A stretch of 64,000 nt of DNA from Nocardioides sp. NBC_00368 (GTDB taxonomy: Bacteria; Actinomycetota; Actinomycetes; Propionibacteriales; Nocardioidaceae), in contig NZ_CP107970.1 in the NCBI RefSeq assembly GCF_036090055.1, forward strand, positions 4,280,501 to 4,344,500, in the 5' to 3' direction. The position numbers were made by a program, and so were the translations under genes. Of the stretch, positions 19,199 through 27,185 are shown piece by piece. Within the stretch, counting starts at the first letter, position 1; every line of letters begins with the position of its first letter. Below the pieces are notes generated by a model, which had not been told where the DNA came from, did no database searches, and saw nothing but the letters and a program-made list of their open reading frames with translations.

Positions 19199-20443
19199 AT
19201 GAGCGCCGGAGCCGGAACCACGACAGCAGTCATCGCCCGCACCAGGGAGGCCGCTCCCCGACAGGAGCCCGTCCCGCCGACCACCGCCCCGCTCGACCAG
19301 GTGGTGAAGTTCCAGGCACCGGAGGTGGTCTTCGGACCCGACTCGCTCGCGGAGGCGGGCTACGCCGCCGCCCGGCTCGGCGCCCGTCGGCCGTTCGTCG
19401 TCACCGATCCCGGCATCGTCGAGGCCGGCTGGGTCGACGAGCTGCTCCGGCTGCTGCGGGCCGAGGGGCTCGCCCCGGTGCTGTGGACCGACGTCACGCC
19501 GAACCCCAAGGACCACGAGGTACGCCGCGCCTACGAGAGGTACGTCGAGACCGAGGCCGACGTCATCGTGGCGATCGGCGGCGGCTCCTGCATGGACGCC
19601 GCGAAGGGCGTCGCTGTGCTCTCGGGCAACGGCGGCGACATCCTCGACTACGCCGGGATCGACCAGATCGCCCGGCCGATCCCGCCGATGCTGATGATCC
19701 CGAGCACGTCGGGGACCGGGGCCGACGTGTCCCAGTTCTGCATCGTCACCGACACCGACCGCCGGGTGAAGCTCACGATCATGGGCCGGGCGCTGGTGCC
19801 GGACGTCTCCATCACCGACCCGCGGCTGCTGACCACGATGCCGGAGGCGCTCAACGCCGCGACCGGCCTGGACGCGCTCACCCACGGCATCGAGTCGTAC
19901 GTGTCACTGGCGCACAACCCGCTGGCCGACGGGCACGCGATGAGCTCGGTCGCCCTCGTCTGCCGCCACCTGCGCTCGACGATCACCGACCCCGGCGCGA
20001 TGGAGCACCGCGCGATGATGGCGCAGGCGAGCCTGCAGGCCGGACTGGCCTTCACCAACGCGATCCTCGGCGCGACCCATGCGATGAGTCACCAGGTCGG
20101 CGGTCTTCTCGACGCTCCGCACGGCGTGGTCAACGGCGTCCTGCTCCCGCACGTGATCCGCTACAACGCCCGCTCGGTCCCCGAGCGGTTCGTCGGTCTC
20201 GCCCGGGCCGCCGGCCTGCCGGTCGACGGTGTCCCCGGGTACGTCGCGGCCGAGATGCTCGCCGACCATGTGCGGCGCCTGGCCGACGACGTCGGCGTGC
20301 CCCGAGGCCTGCGGGACCTCGGGGTGACCGACACCGATCTCGACACCCTGTCGGTGACGACCCTCGACGACGCCTGCCTGACGACGAACCCGCGACCGGC
20401 GAGCCGCGCCGAGATCCACGCGCTCTTCCGAGAAGCCCTGTGA
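19199..20443 (+). CDS. Iron-containing alcohol dehydrogenase (ErcA-like)
   Basis: A 414-residue group III alcohol dehydrogenase. After a 30-residue variable leader, the NAD-binding motif GGGSCMDAAKG and metal-ligand region HAMSHQVGGLLDAPHG are present, as is SGTGADVSQFC. Related proteins in ethanol-oxidising bacteria are called ErcA. In mycobacteria a similar '1,3-propanediol dehydrogenase' lies with mycofactocin-linked genes and a two-component system, as here. ATG 19199 is one base after the regulator stop, so translation is coupled. It may oxidise ethanol or longer alcohols using NAD or mycofactocin, or act in regulation; sequence alone does not decide. Confidence 0.85.
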   Translation: MSAGAGTTTAVIARTREAAPRQEPVPPTTAPLDQVVKFQAPEVVFGPDSLAEAGYAAARLGARRPFVVTDPGIVEAGWVDELLRLLRAEGLAPVLWTDVTPNPKDHEVRRAYERYVETEADVIVAIGGGSCMDAAKGVAVLSGNGGDILDYAGIDQIARPIPPMLMIPSTSGTGADVSQFCIVTDTDRRVKLTIMGRALVPDVSITDPRLLTTMPEALNAATGLDALTHGIESYVSLAHNPLADGHAMSSVALVCRHLRSTITDPGAMEHRAMMAQASLQAGLAFTNAILGATHAMSHQVGGLLDAPHGVVNGVLLPHVIRYNARSVPERFVGLARAAGLPVDGVPGYVAAEMLADHVRRLADDVGVPRGLRDLGVTDTDLDTLSVTTLDDACLTTNPRPASRAEIHALFREAL

Positions 20444-20453
20444 AGGCGGTCCC

Positions 20454-21821
20454 GTGAGCGCCCCCGATCTGGCAGCACTGACCGGCGTACGTTCGGGCAA
20501 GCGGTCCTACTACCGCGCGTTCCTCCGCTCCGACGAGCGGATGCAGCAGGCCGTACGCGCCATGGACTCGATCTCGCGGGCGCTGGTGCGCACGGTGGAG
20601 GGTCCGCGGGCGCTCCTGGAGGAGGTCGCCCGCGCGGCCGCGGTGCACCTCGCCGCGGAGTGGACGATCCTGGCGCTGGCGGACGGGCATCTGACGGGGG
20701 CGAGGCCGAGGTTCATCGTCGTCGACCACGACGGCCGGGTGGTCGGCGACGAGGAGGACCTCCCCGGCGTCGTACGTCGCGAGCTCGGTGCGATCCGGGC
20801 GGGCCATGCCACCGGGGCGCCGGGACCGGCTCGCTGGGTGCGGGTGCCGATGACGCTGGAGAGCGTCATGATCGGCAGCCTGGTCGGCCTCCACGGGCTC
20901 GCGGACGACCCCGAGCCCGGAGACCTGTCGGTGCTGCGGATCCTCGCCAACGAGGCCGCGGTGGCGCTGCACACCTCCGAGCAGTACCAGGCCGGGCTCG
21001 CCCAGCACCGGCGCGCCCAGCGGCTCTACGACGAGGTCGGTGCCCGGGAGCGGGACCTCGAGCAGCGGACCCGCGAGCTGCGGGAGGCCGAGGAGCGGCT
21101 GCTGGTGGCCCGGCAGCGCGAGCTGGTCGACCACGAGCGGCACCGCATCGCGCGGGAGCTCCACGACAGCGTGACCCAGTTCGTGCTCTCGGCCGGGATG
21201 TCGGTCGAGGTCGCGCGCGGCGAGACCGAGGAGCTGGGCCCGGCCGGCGAGCGGATCGGCGAGCTCCTCAACACCGCCAAGCAGCTCACCCAGGACGCCG
21301 TGGAGCAGCTGCGCCGCGCGATCTACGCCCTGCACCAGCCGCATCGCGACACGGTCTCCTCGCTGCCCGAGCTGCTGCACGAGGTGGCCGAGCACCATCG
21401 CCCGCACCTGGACGTGTCCGTGCGGGTCGAGGGCGAGGTGTGCCCGATGCCCGCGGAGGCCAAGCACGACATCGCCCGGGCGGTCGGCGAGGCGCTCTTC
21501 AACGTGGCGATCCACGCCGAGGCCAGCCAGGCCGTGCTCCGGCTCCGCTACCGCAAGCACGAGCTCTACGTCGGCGTCGCCGACGACGGCCGCGGCGACC
21601 CGGGCCTGCTGGCCCGGAAGCTGCGTCTCGAGCGTGGCGCCTCGATCGACGGGCGCCACCGCGGCCTGGCGAACATCGAGACCCGGATCAGCGAGCTCGG
21701 CGGCACCGTCGCGTTCCGGCGCTCGCACCTCGGCGGTGTCCGGGTCGAGCTCCGGGTGCCGCTGCCGGTCGTGGACCGCGGCCGGGGAACAATCTGCGGG
21801 CTCATCGAGGACCCGCAGTAG
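20454..21821 (+). CDS. madS: Sensor histidine kinase, MadS type
   Basis: A 455-residue cytoplasmic kinase without evident membrane helices. A GAF-like region (about residues 45-185) is followed by a coiled coil (RERDLEQRTRELREAEERLL) and a HisKA_3 dimerisation helix with the phosphorylated H237 in IARELHDS. The ATPase domain shows GEALFNVAIHAE and RGLANIETRI. It is the partner of the NarL-type regulator that follows after 18 bases. Its position with alcohol dehydrogenase, mycofactocin and methanol dehydrogenase genes matches the MadS family of actinobacteria. GTG 20454 is the start, 10 bases after the dehydrogenase stop. The signal is probably an alcohol-oxidation state, by context. Confidence 0.82.
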   Translation: MSAPDLAALTGVRSGKRSYYRAFLRSDERMQQAVRAMDSISRALVRTVEGPRALLEEVARAAAVHLAAEWTILALADGHLTGARPRFIVVDHDGRVVGDEEDLPGVVRRELGAIRAGHATGAPGPARWVRVPMTLESVMIGSLVGLHGLADDPEPGDLSVLRILANEAAVALHTSEQYQAGLAQHRRAQRLYDEVGARERDLEQRTRELREAEERLLVARQRELVDHERHRIARELHDSVTQFVLSAGMSVEVARGETEELGPAGERIGELLNTAKQLTQDAVEQLRRAIYALHQPHRDTVSSLPELLHEVAEHHRPHLDVSVRVEGEVCPMPAEAKHDIARAVGEALFNVAIHAEASQAVLRLRYRKHELYVGVADDGRGDPGLLARKLRLERGASIDGRHRGLANIETRISELGGTVAFRRSHLGGVRVELRVPLPVVDRGRGTICGLIEDPQ

Positions 21822-21839
21822 CCGCTTCGAGGAGGAACC

Positions 21840-22568
21840 ATGAACACGCTCAGCCCACCGCAGGCGGTCCCCGCCCAGTCGGTCCCCGCCCAGACGGTCC
21901 CCGCCCAGACGGTCCCCGCCCAGGCCACGGCCGGCATCGACGTACTGCTGGTCGATGATCACGCGATCGTGCGGCAGGGTCTGCGGTCGATCCTGGAGCG
22001 CGAGCCCGGGCTGCGGGTCGTCGCGGAGGCGGCGACGGCGGCCGAGGCGCTCGCCCGGGTCAACAGCGCCCGTCCCGACATCGTGCTGCTCGACCTGAAG
22101 CTCTCCTCGTCCTCGGACGCTGAAGGGCTGGAGCTCTGCGCGGCGCTCACCCAGCGCCACCCGGAGGCACTGATCCTGGTGCTGACGACGTTCCTCGACG
22201 AGCAGCTGGTGATGCAGGCGATCCGTGCCGGCGCCCGCGGCTACGTCGTCAAGGACGTCGACACCACCGGGCTGGTCCGGGCGATCCGGGACGTCGCGAG
22301 CGGCGGCAGCGCCTTCGACGCGCGCTCCGCCGCGGCGATGATCCGCGGCGTGAACATGCCGGTGACCAGCGACGACTCCGAGCTCACCACCCGCGAGCTC
22401 GAGGTGCTGGAGCTGCTCGCCCACGGGCTGTCGAACCGCGCCATCGGCCACCGGCTCTACATCTCCGACACCACCGCGAAGTTCCACGTGGGCAACATCC
22501 TGCGGAAGCTGGGCGTCAGCCGCCGGGCCGAGGCGGTGTACGAGGCGTCCAAGATGGGGCTCCTCTGA
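21840..22568 (+). CDS. madR: NarL/LuxR-type response regulator, MadR type
   Basis: A 242-residue regulator: receiver domain with acidic pair in VDDHAIVRQG, phospho-acceptor D85 in VLLDLKL and conserved lysine in YVVKDVD, then a LuxR helix-turn-helix (TTRELEVLELLAHGLSNRAIGHRL). The first 35 residues are an odd tail with four repeats of a PAQ(T/S)V unit, encoded by a 15-base tandem repeat. An AGGAGGAA site precedes the ATG. It forms a two-component pair with the kinase upstream. Candidate targets are the mftA, mdo and acetate permease promoters nearby, but no binding site can be named with certainty. Confidence 0.85.
   Translation: MNTLSPPQAVPAQSVPAQTVPAQTVPAQATAGIDVLLVDDHAIVRQGLRSILEREPGLRVVAEAATAAEALARVNSARPDIVLLDLKLSSSSDAEGLELCAALTQRHPEALILVLTTFLDEQLVMQAIRAGARGYVVKDVDTTGLVRAIRDVASGGSAFDARSAAAMIRGVNMPVTSDDSELTTRELEVLELLAHGLSNRAIGHRLYISDTTAKFHVGNILRKLGVSRRAEAVYEASKMGLL
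21865..21924 (+). repeat. Four tandem copies of a 15-base unit in the madR start region
   Basis: The unit CGGTCCCCGCCCAGN repeats four times without gaps and encodes repeats of VPAQ plus one variable residue. Copy number could vary between strains by slippage while keeping the frame. Confidence 0.85.
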
Positions 22569-22621
22569 CCGCACGGCCCGGCGGCTGACGCAGGTCACGG
22601 CACCGGCAGGACCGTGCGGTC
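22567..22621. terminator. Possible bidirectional terminator between madR and the acetate permease gene
   Basis: GACCGCACGG (22567-22576) pairs with CCGTGCGGTC (22612-22621) across a 35-base loop. The genes converge here. The right arm lies inside the permease coding end, so the element is only moderately convincing. Confidence 0.4.
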
Positions 22622-23200
22622 CCAGGTCGTGTTCACGATGATCGCGGCCGAGGCGTAGAGCGCCACCACGGCGTCCAGGATCAGCACGTAGCCGGCGGTG
22701 CGGCCGAGAGCGGCACTGCCGAGGAACGACCCGAAGGCGGCCAGGTAGAAGACCCCGGCCAGGAGCACGAAGATCACGATCGTGGTGGTGTTGGTGCGCA
22801 GCGCCGCCAGCAGCATGTAGGACGTGAACAGCGCCCAGGCGAGCAGGAACATCCCGGTGATCGCGGCGCCGTCGGCGGTCACCATCGGACCGTAGAACTG
22901 CACCAGCAGGGCATAGGAGAGCCAGAACCCGGCGTACGCGGTGAACACCAGGGCCGGGAACGTCTCGCCGCGCCGGTAGTGGACCAGACCGGCCAGGAGC
23001 TCGGTGGCGAAGCCCAGGGCCAGCGCGAGGGGCAGCACCGCCGGCAGGGCGGCCGCGTCCACGAGTCCCGACATCACGCTGGACAGCACGAGCGCCGAGA
23101 TCCCGAAGCTGGCCAGGCCGAGCGGGAACGGGTCGCCCCAGGCCGTCGGGGTGGTGCCTTGCACGGTCGGCACCTCTGCATCGATGGATGTGTTCGTCAT
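22595..23200 (-). CDS. Acetate/succinate permease, GPR1/FUN34/YaaH (SatP) family
   Basis: A 201-residue membrane protein with six hydrophobic helices. The family motif NPAPLGL appears as DPFPLGL at about residues 23-29. These proteins carry acetate or succinate, usually with protons. The gene is convergent with madR. Its promoter region holds a weak CRP-like box (23256-23271) and a palindrome. In the context of alcohol oxidation it likely releases or recovers acetate, feeding the acetyl-CoA synthetase at 13.9 kb. ATG 23200 follows a GGAGGAACT site. Confidence 0.85.
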   Translation of the reverse strand: MTNTSIDAEVPTVQGTTPTAWGDPFPLGLASFGISALVLSSVMSGLVDAAALPAVLPLALALGFATELLAGLVHYRRGETFPALVFTAYAGFWLSYALLVQFYGPMVTADGAAITGMFLLAWALFTSYMLLAALRTNTTTIVIFVLLAGVFYLAAFGSFLGSAALGRTAGYVLILDAVVALYASAAIIVNTTWDRTVLPVP

Positions 23201-23443
23201 CAGTTCCTCCAGGGAGTCAGCCGTCGTCCGGGCTGGGCTACGGTCCTCTCAAAGTAGTGACGTACGACACACCGACAGACCCGCCGAGTGGGCGGTCGCG
23301 CACCTGCCCGCGGGTAGGCCTCCTACCCGGGTGCGTGCGGCCGACGGACAGGTCGGACCGGCCTGTGACCAGGGCTGACGCGGCGCGGAGGCGACCGATG
23401 CGCGTCCGCGTCGTCGACGGACAGGTCGACCGGCGAGGAGCGA
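23201..23443. promoter_or_regulatory. Acetate permease upstream region with palindrome, repeat pair and CRP-like box
   Basis: No gene is present. The region has AGTGACGTACGACACA (23256-23271; eight of ten CRP-box bases), the perfect palindrome CGGGTAGG-CCT-CCTACCCG (23311-23329), and two copies of a 20-base repeat sharing CGACGGACAGGTCG (23342-23355 and 23415-23428; copy spacing 73). The permease promoter must be here; TACTTT on the minus strand near 23250 is a possible -10. Confidence 0.5.
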
Positions 23444-24364
23444 TCAGCGGTCGGTGTCGATGACGAGCCAGCCACCGTGGTGCTCGACGACCCGGTGCGG
23501 GTGTCCCGAGGCCTCGCCCCAGGCGGCGAGGTCGTCCAGCGACACGGTCCGGACGTGGCCCCAGGTCTCGTCGGGCTCGTCCTCGAGAGGTACGGCGATC
23601 ACGACCCGGCGGCGCGCGACCCGGATCGCCTCGGCGACCGCCCGGTCGCCGAGGCTCGGCTCGATGTGCTCGAGCAGGTGGATCAGCAGCACGTTGTCGG
23701 CGGCGTCCTCGGCCCACGGCAGCCGGGTGGCGTCGGCGGCTCGCGTGGCCAGCGGCACCTTCAGCCGGGACGCGGCGGCGCGCAGCAGCGTGACGGTGCC
23801 CGCGGAGAGGTCGGAGGCGGTCACGTCCCGTCCCGCGGCGGCCAGCCGCAGCGAGAGGAACCCGAAGCAGCAGCCGACCTCGAGGACGGAGCCACGCGCC
23901 AGCTGCTGCTCGACGAAGCGGTAGACGGGGGCGTACTCGGCGACGGTCCCGTGACCGGCCGGGGTGGGACCGGGGCGCTCCAGCGCCTCTTCCACGTGGC
24001 GCAGGGTGTTGCGGTAGAACGCGGCCCACGCCTGCCCGGGGTCCGGGGCGCTGCTGACCACGACACCGGTGAAGAGCCGCTCGAACAGGTCTGGACCGCG
24101 CAGCCACCCCGGCTGGAACAGCTCCTCGGCCAGCAGCCCGGAAAGGTCGTCGTCGATCTGCTCCGCCCGCAGGCAGTGGACCAGATGGACCTGGTGGCCC
24201 TCGCGGTGCACGTCGAAGTGGCGGGTGCGGATCGTCCCGAGATGCCGCCGCGGGCGAGGGCCCTGCCAGGCCCGGACGCTGACCACCTCGTCGCGGTAGA
24301 CCCCCGCCTCGGGACCGGGGCGGAGCGCGTCGATCACGGCCAGCTCGCCGGGCGGGGTGGTCAT
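23444..24364 (-). CDS. mftM: SAM-dependent methyltransferase, probable mycofactocin oligosaccharide methyltransferase MftM
   Basis: A 306-residue class I methyltransferase. SAM motif I is VLEVGCCFGFLSLRLA and the post-motif region is LLIHLLEHIEPSLGD. The N-terminal ~130 residues are a family-specific extension. In Mycolicibacterium smegmatis the enzyme that methylates the glucose chain of mycofactocin, MftM, is encoded away from mftABCDEF next to an iron alcohol dehydrogenase, a two-component pair and the methanol dehydrogenase; the gene set here is the same. ATG 24364 overlaps the stop of the VWA gene, so it ends the mdo-moxR-vwa-mftM operon. The name rests on context and domain type rather than a catalytic motif specific to MftM. 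Confidence 0.7.
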   Translation of the reverse strand: MTTPPGELAVIDALRPGPEAGVYRDEVVSVRAWQGPRPRRHLGTIRTRHFDVHREGHQVHLVHCLRAEQIDDDLSGLLAEELFQPGWLRGPDLFERLFTGVVVSSAPDPGQAWAAFYRNTLRHVEEALERPGPTPAGHGTVAEYAPVYRFVEQQLARGSVLEVGCCFGFLSLRLAAAGRDVTASDLSAGTVTLLRAAASRLKVPLATRAADATRLPWAEDAADNVLLIHLLEHIEPSLGDRAVAEAIRVARRRVVIAVPLEDEPDETWGHVRTVSLDDLAAWGEASGHPHRVVEHHGGWLVIDTDR

Positions 24365-25881
24365 CGTCCGGCCGGCATCGTCTGGGTGACGTTGTCGAGC
24401 CCGCGCAGGTTGCGGACCACCTGGACCTTGTCGCACCACTCCGCGTACTCCGGCAGGTCGCAGCCGCCGAGCGCCCACGAGTAGCGCGGCTCGGGCGTGA
24501 GCCAGATCGTCGACCGGGCCCGCCGGGTGAGCTCCTCGAACGCGGCGAAGCCCGGGTCCTTGCCGTTGCCGCGGCCGTCGCCGAGGATCACCAGCGTGGT
24601 CCTCCGGTTCACCGCCGAGCCGAACTGCTCCAGGAACTGCTCGAACGAGGAGCCGTAGTCGGAGTCCGCGTCCACGTCTAGCACCCCGCCGGCCGGCAGA
24701 CCCGACAGCACCAGGGACAAGGCGTCCTCGATCCGGTGCTCGGCGAACAGGTCGGTGATCTCGACCAGGTCCTTCACGAAGGCGAACGACCGGACGGAGG
24801 TGGCCACCGACTGCAGGCTGTGCAGCAGATGCAGCGTGAAGCGGGCGGTGGAGCGTACGGACAGGGAGACGTCGCAGAGCACGAGCAGGCGGGGCCGGTC
24901 GTGCGCCTTGGCGACGGTGACCGGGCGGAACGGCACGCCGTCGTACTTCATGTTGGTGCGCATCGTCCGGCGGCCGTCGACGATGCCGCGCGCGGCGACC
25001 GTACGCCGCGGGCGCGGGGCGCCGTGGAGCTTCCTGAGCAGCCGCCGCAGCGACTCCTCGAGCGCGGCCCGGTCGTGCTCGGCGACCGTCTCGGCCTGCG
25101 CCGCCTGGATCTCACGCGACTCGATCTCGCGCTCCATGCTCATCAGCCGCTCGAGGTGGTCGCGGATCCGCTCGGGGAGCGTGGCCAGCCACGGCGAGAG
25201 CGCCTTGCGGAGCTCCGCGAGGGCATCGTCGTCGTCGATGCCGCTGTCCGGCTCGCGCTCCTCGAGCCAGCTCAGCAGCGCGATCTCCTCCTGCACGGAC
25301 AGCTCGGTGTCGAGCTGCATCCCGGCGTCGCGGATCAGGTCACCGGGGTTGCCCGGGTTGTGCATCCGGCTGGTGGAGAGCTGGACCCGGGCGGCCTCAC
25401 CGGGGCTCGACTTAGGGTCGTTGGAGAGGACGATCTCGTCGGTGAGGGCGGCGATGTCGATCTTGTTCGCCTCCTGGTGGAGGTTGTAGCGCTGCGCCAT
25501 GTCCTCGGGCTTGAAGTACTCCTTGATGTCGTCCGGCTTGCCGTGGCTGTGCCCGTCCTCCGGCACCTCACCCGGCTCCTCGGAGAGCGTGAAGTCGGTC
25601 AGCTGCCCCTCGTCGGAGAGGTCGTCGTGGGTGTGCCCGTGCTCGTCCTCCTCCTCGACCACCGGCCGCAGCCCGAAGAACCGGTCGAAGACGAGGTCGA
25701 AGGTGTCCAGGTCGCGGCGGTCCTTGACCAGGCTGGCGGTCAGCGCCGCGTGGAGCAGGTGGCGCTGCTCGAGCACCCCGGGCTGGGCGACCGCGTGCAT
25801 CGCGTCGATCACCTCGGCGGTGCTCACGCGTACGCCGTAGAGCCGGAGCAGCCGGATGAAGCGGTGCAGTGCGGTCTCCAT
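24361..25881 (-). CDS. VWA-domain protein, partner of MoxR ATPase (CoxE/NorD-like)
   Basis: A 506-residue protein with a C-terminal von Willebrand A domain containing a metal-ion adhesion site (D337-x-S339-x-S341 in DVSLS). The N-terminal part has two His-containing acidic segments: EEDEHGHTHDD (residues 77-87) and EDGHSHGKPDD (108-118). Paired MoxR ATPase and VWA proteins remodel enzymes to insert metals or activate them (for example CbbQ/CbbO, NorQ/NorD). The gene follows the MoxR gene by 19 bases and overlaps mftM, placing it in the mdo operon. The probable client is therefore the methanol dehydrogenase; the histidines may carry zinc, magnesium or iron. Confidence 0.8.
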   Translation of the reverse strand: METALHRFIRLLRLYGVRVSTAEVIDAMHAVAQPGVLEQRHLLHAALTASLVKDRRDLDTFDLVFDRFFGLRPVVEEEDEHGHTHDDLSDEGQLTDFTLSEEPGEVPEDGHSHGKPDDIKEYFKPEDMAQRYNLHQEANKIDIAALTDEIVLSNDPKSSPGEAARVQLSTSRMHNPGNPGDLIRDAGMQLDTELSVQEEIALLSWLEEREPDSGIDDDDALAELRKALSPWLATLPERIRDHLERLMSMEREIESREIQAAQAETVAEHDRAALEESLRRLLRKLHGAPRPRRTVAARGIVDGRRTMRTNMKYDGVPFRPVTVAKAHDRPRLLVLCDVSLSVRSTARFTLHLLHSLQSVATSVRSFAFVKDLVEITDLFAEHRIEDALSLVLSGLPAGGVLDVDADSDYGSSFEQFLEQFGSAVNRRTTLVILGDGRGNGKDPGFAAFEELTRRARSTIWLTPEPRYSWALGGCDLPEYAEWCDKVQVVRNLRGLDNVTQTMPAGR

Positions 25882-25900
25882 GTCGGGCCTCTATCCCGGC

Positions 25901-27100
25901 TCAGAGCGGACGCTTGCGGGCCGACGGGAACGCCCGGTTGCCCTGGCTCGTCGAGACCGCCGGGGCCGTACGCGGCCCGGTGCCGCCGGCGCCGCCGTAG
26001 TAGCCGGCGTTGTGCCGGCCGGGCTGGTCCTTCGCCTTTCGCTCGGCCCGGCCGTCGACGTCGTCGTCATCCCCGCGGTCGGATGCGGCCGGGGCGGCGT
26101 GGGAGTGCCCATGCCCGTGACCATGGCCGTGACCATGGCCGTGCAGGTGGTCGGGCACCTCGGCGTTCGGGTCGACCAGCCGCGGCAGCGCCTCCATGAC
26201 CCGCTTCAGGTCACGCTCGTACTTCACGACCACGTTGAGCGTCGTGGAGAGCACGTCGGCGGTGAGCTCCTCGACGCCGAGCACTGCCAGCGTACGAGCC
26301 CAGTCGACGGTCTCGGAGATGCTCGGCGCCTTGCGCAGCTCGAGCTCGCGGATGCCGCGGACGATATCGACGAGGCGGGCCGCGAGCGAGTCGGCGAGGC
26401 CGGTCTCCTTGGACCGGATGATCTCCAGCTCGCGGACGGCGTCGGGGTAGTCGAGGAAGAGGTGCAGGCAGCGGCGCTTGAGCGCGGCGGAGAGATCGCG
26501 GGTGTTGTTCGAGGTGAGGACGACGTACGGCATCGTCTTGGCGGTCACCGTGCCGACCTCGGGGATGGAGATCTGGAACTCCGCGAGCAGCTCGAGCAGC
26601 ACCGCCTCCAGGGCCTCGTCGGCCCGGTCGACCTCGTCGATGAGGAGCACGACCGGGGTGTCGGAGTCGATCGCCTCGAGCAGCGGCCGGGCGGCCAGGA
26701 AGCGCTGCGAGAAGAACACCGAGTCCTGCTTGGCGATCCGCTCGACGGCCTCGTTCAGGTCGGCAGCGTCCTCGACGACCTGGCCGATCTTCTCGCGCAG
26801 GATCTGGGTGTAGAGCAGCTGCTTGCCGTAGTCCCACTCGTAGAGCGCCTTGGTCTCGTCCTGGCCCTCGTAGCACTGCAGCCGGATCAGGCGCCGCCCG
26901 GTCGCGGTCGCGAGGCTCTCGGCCAGCTGGGTCTTGCCGACGCCCGCCGGGCCCTCGAGCAGGACCGGCTTCTCCAGCCGGGTCTGCAGGAACACCGTGG
27001 TGGCGAGCCGGTCGTCGGCGAGGTAGCCGCACGCCGCCAGCTGGGCGCGGGTGTCCTCGACGTCGGTGAAGCCCTGGATCGGTTCGGTGGTGGTCGACAC
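25901..27100 (-). CDS. MoxR-family AAA+ ATPase with histidine-rich tail
   Basis: A 399-residue AAA+ protein with Walker A GPAGVGKT (residues 51-58), Walker B LLIDEVD (152-158) and sensor region VVLTSNNTRDLS. After the ATPase core (to about residue 310) comes a tail in which nine histidines alternate with glycine or similar residues (318-334), then a Gly/Pro-rich end. GTG 27100 is preferred over GTG 27106 because the GAGGAG site covers 27106-27111. It is encoded 85 bases after mdo, behind a strong hairpin, and just before the VWA gene. Role by family: ATP-driven remodelling of a client enzyme. The His tail suggests metal storage or delivery. Confidence 0.85.
   Translation of the reverse strand: MSTTTEPIQGFTDVEDTRAQLAACGYLADDRLATTVFLQTRLEKPVLLEGPAGVGKTQLAESLATATGRRLIRLQCYEGQDETKALYEWDYGKQLLYTQILREKIGQVVEDAADLNEAVERIAKQDSVFFSQRFLAARPLLEAIDSDTPVVLLIDEVDRADEALEAVLLELLAEFQISIPEVGTVTAKTMPYVVLTSNNTRDLSAALKRRCLHLFLDYPDAVRELEIIRSKETGLADSLAARLVDIVRGIRELELRKAPSISETVDWARTLAVLGVEELTADVLSTTLNVVVKYERDLKRVMEALPRLVDPNAEVPDHLHGHGHGHGHGHGHSHAAPAASDRGDDDDVDGRAERKAKDQPGRHNAGYYGGAGGTGPRTAPAVSTSQGNRAFPSARKRPL
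26099..26149 (-). repeat. His-Gly dipeptide repeat coding region in the MoxR gene
   Basis: Alternating histidine and glycine codons (read on the minus strand) encode nine histidines within 17 residues. The short repeat unit could expand or shrink by slippage. Confidence 0.85.
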
Positions 27101-27132
27101 GTGCACTCCTCGAGGTGGTGGGTGGGGCCGAG

Positions 27133-27161
27133 GTGGCGGGCCCGGTCGCCGGGCCCGCCAC
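27133..27161 (-). terminator. Strong hairpin between mdo and the MoxR gene
   Basis: GTGGCGGGCCCGG (27133-27145) and its exact complement (27149-27161) with a 3-base loop form a 13-pair GC stem in the 85-base gap. It probably acts as a partial terminator, giving much mdo message and less moxR-vwa-mftM. A 10-base direct repeat GATCGATCAG (27167 and 27180) lies beside it. Confidence 0.65.
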
Positions 27162-27185
27162 GCTGGGATCGATCAGACGGATCGA

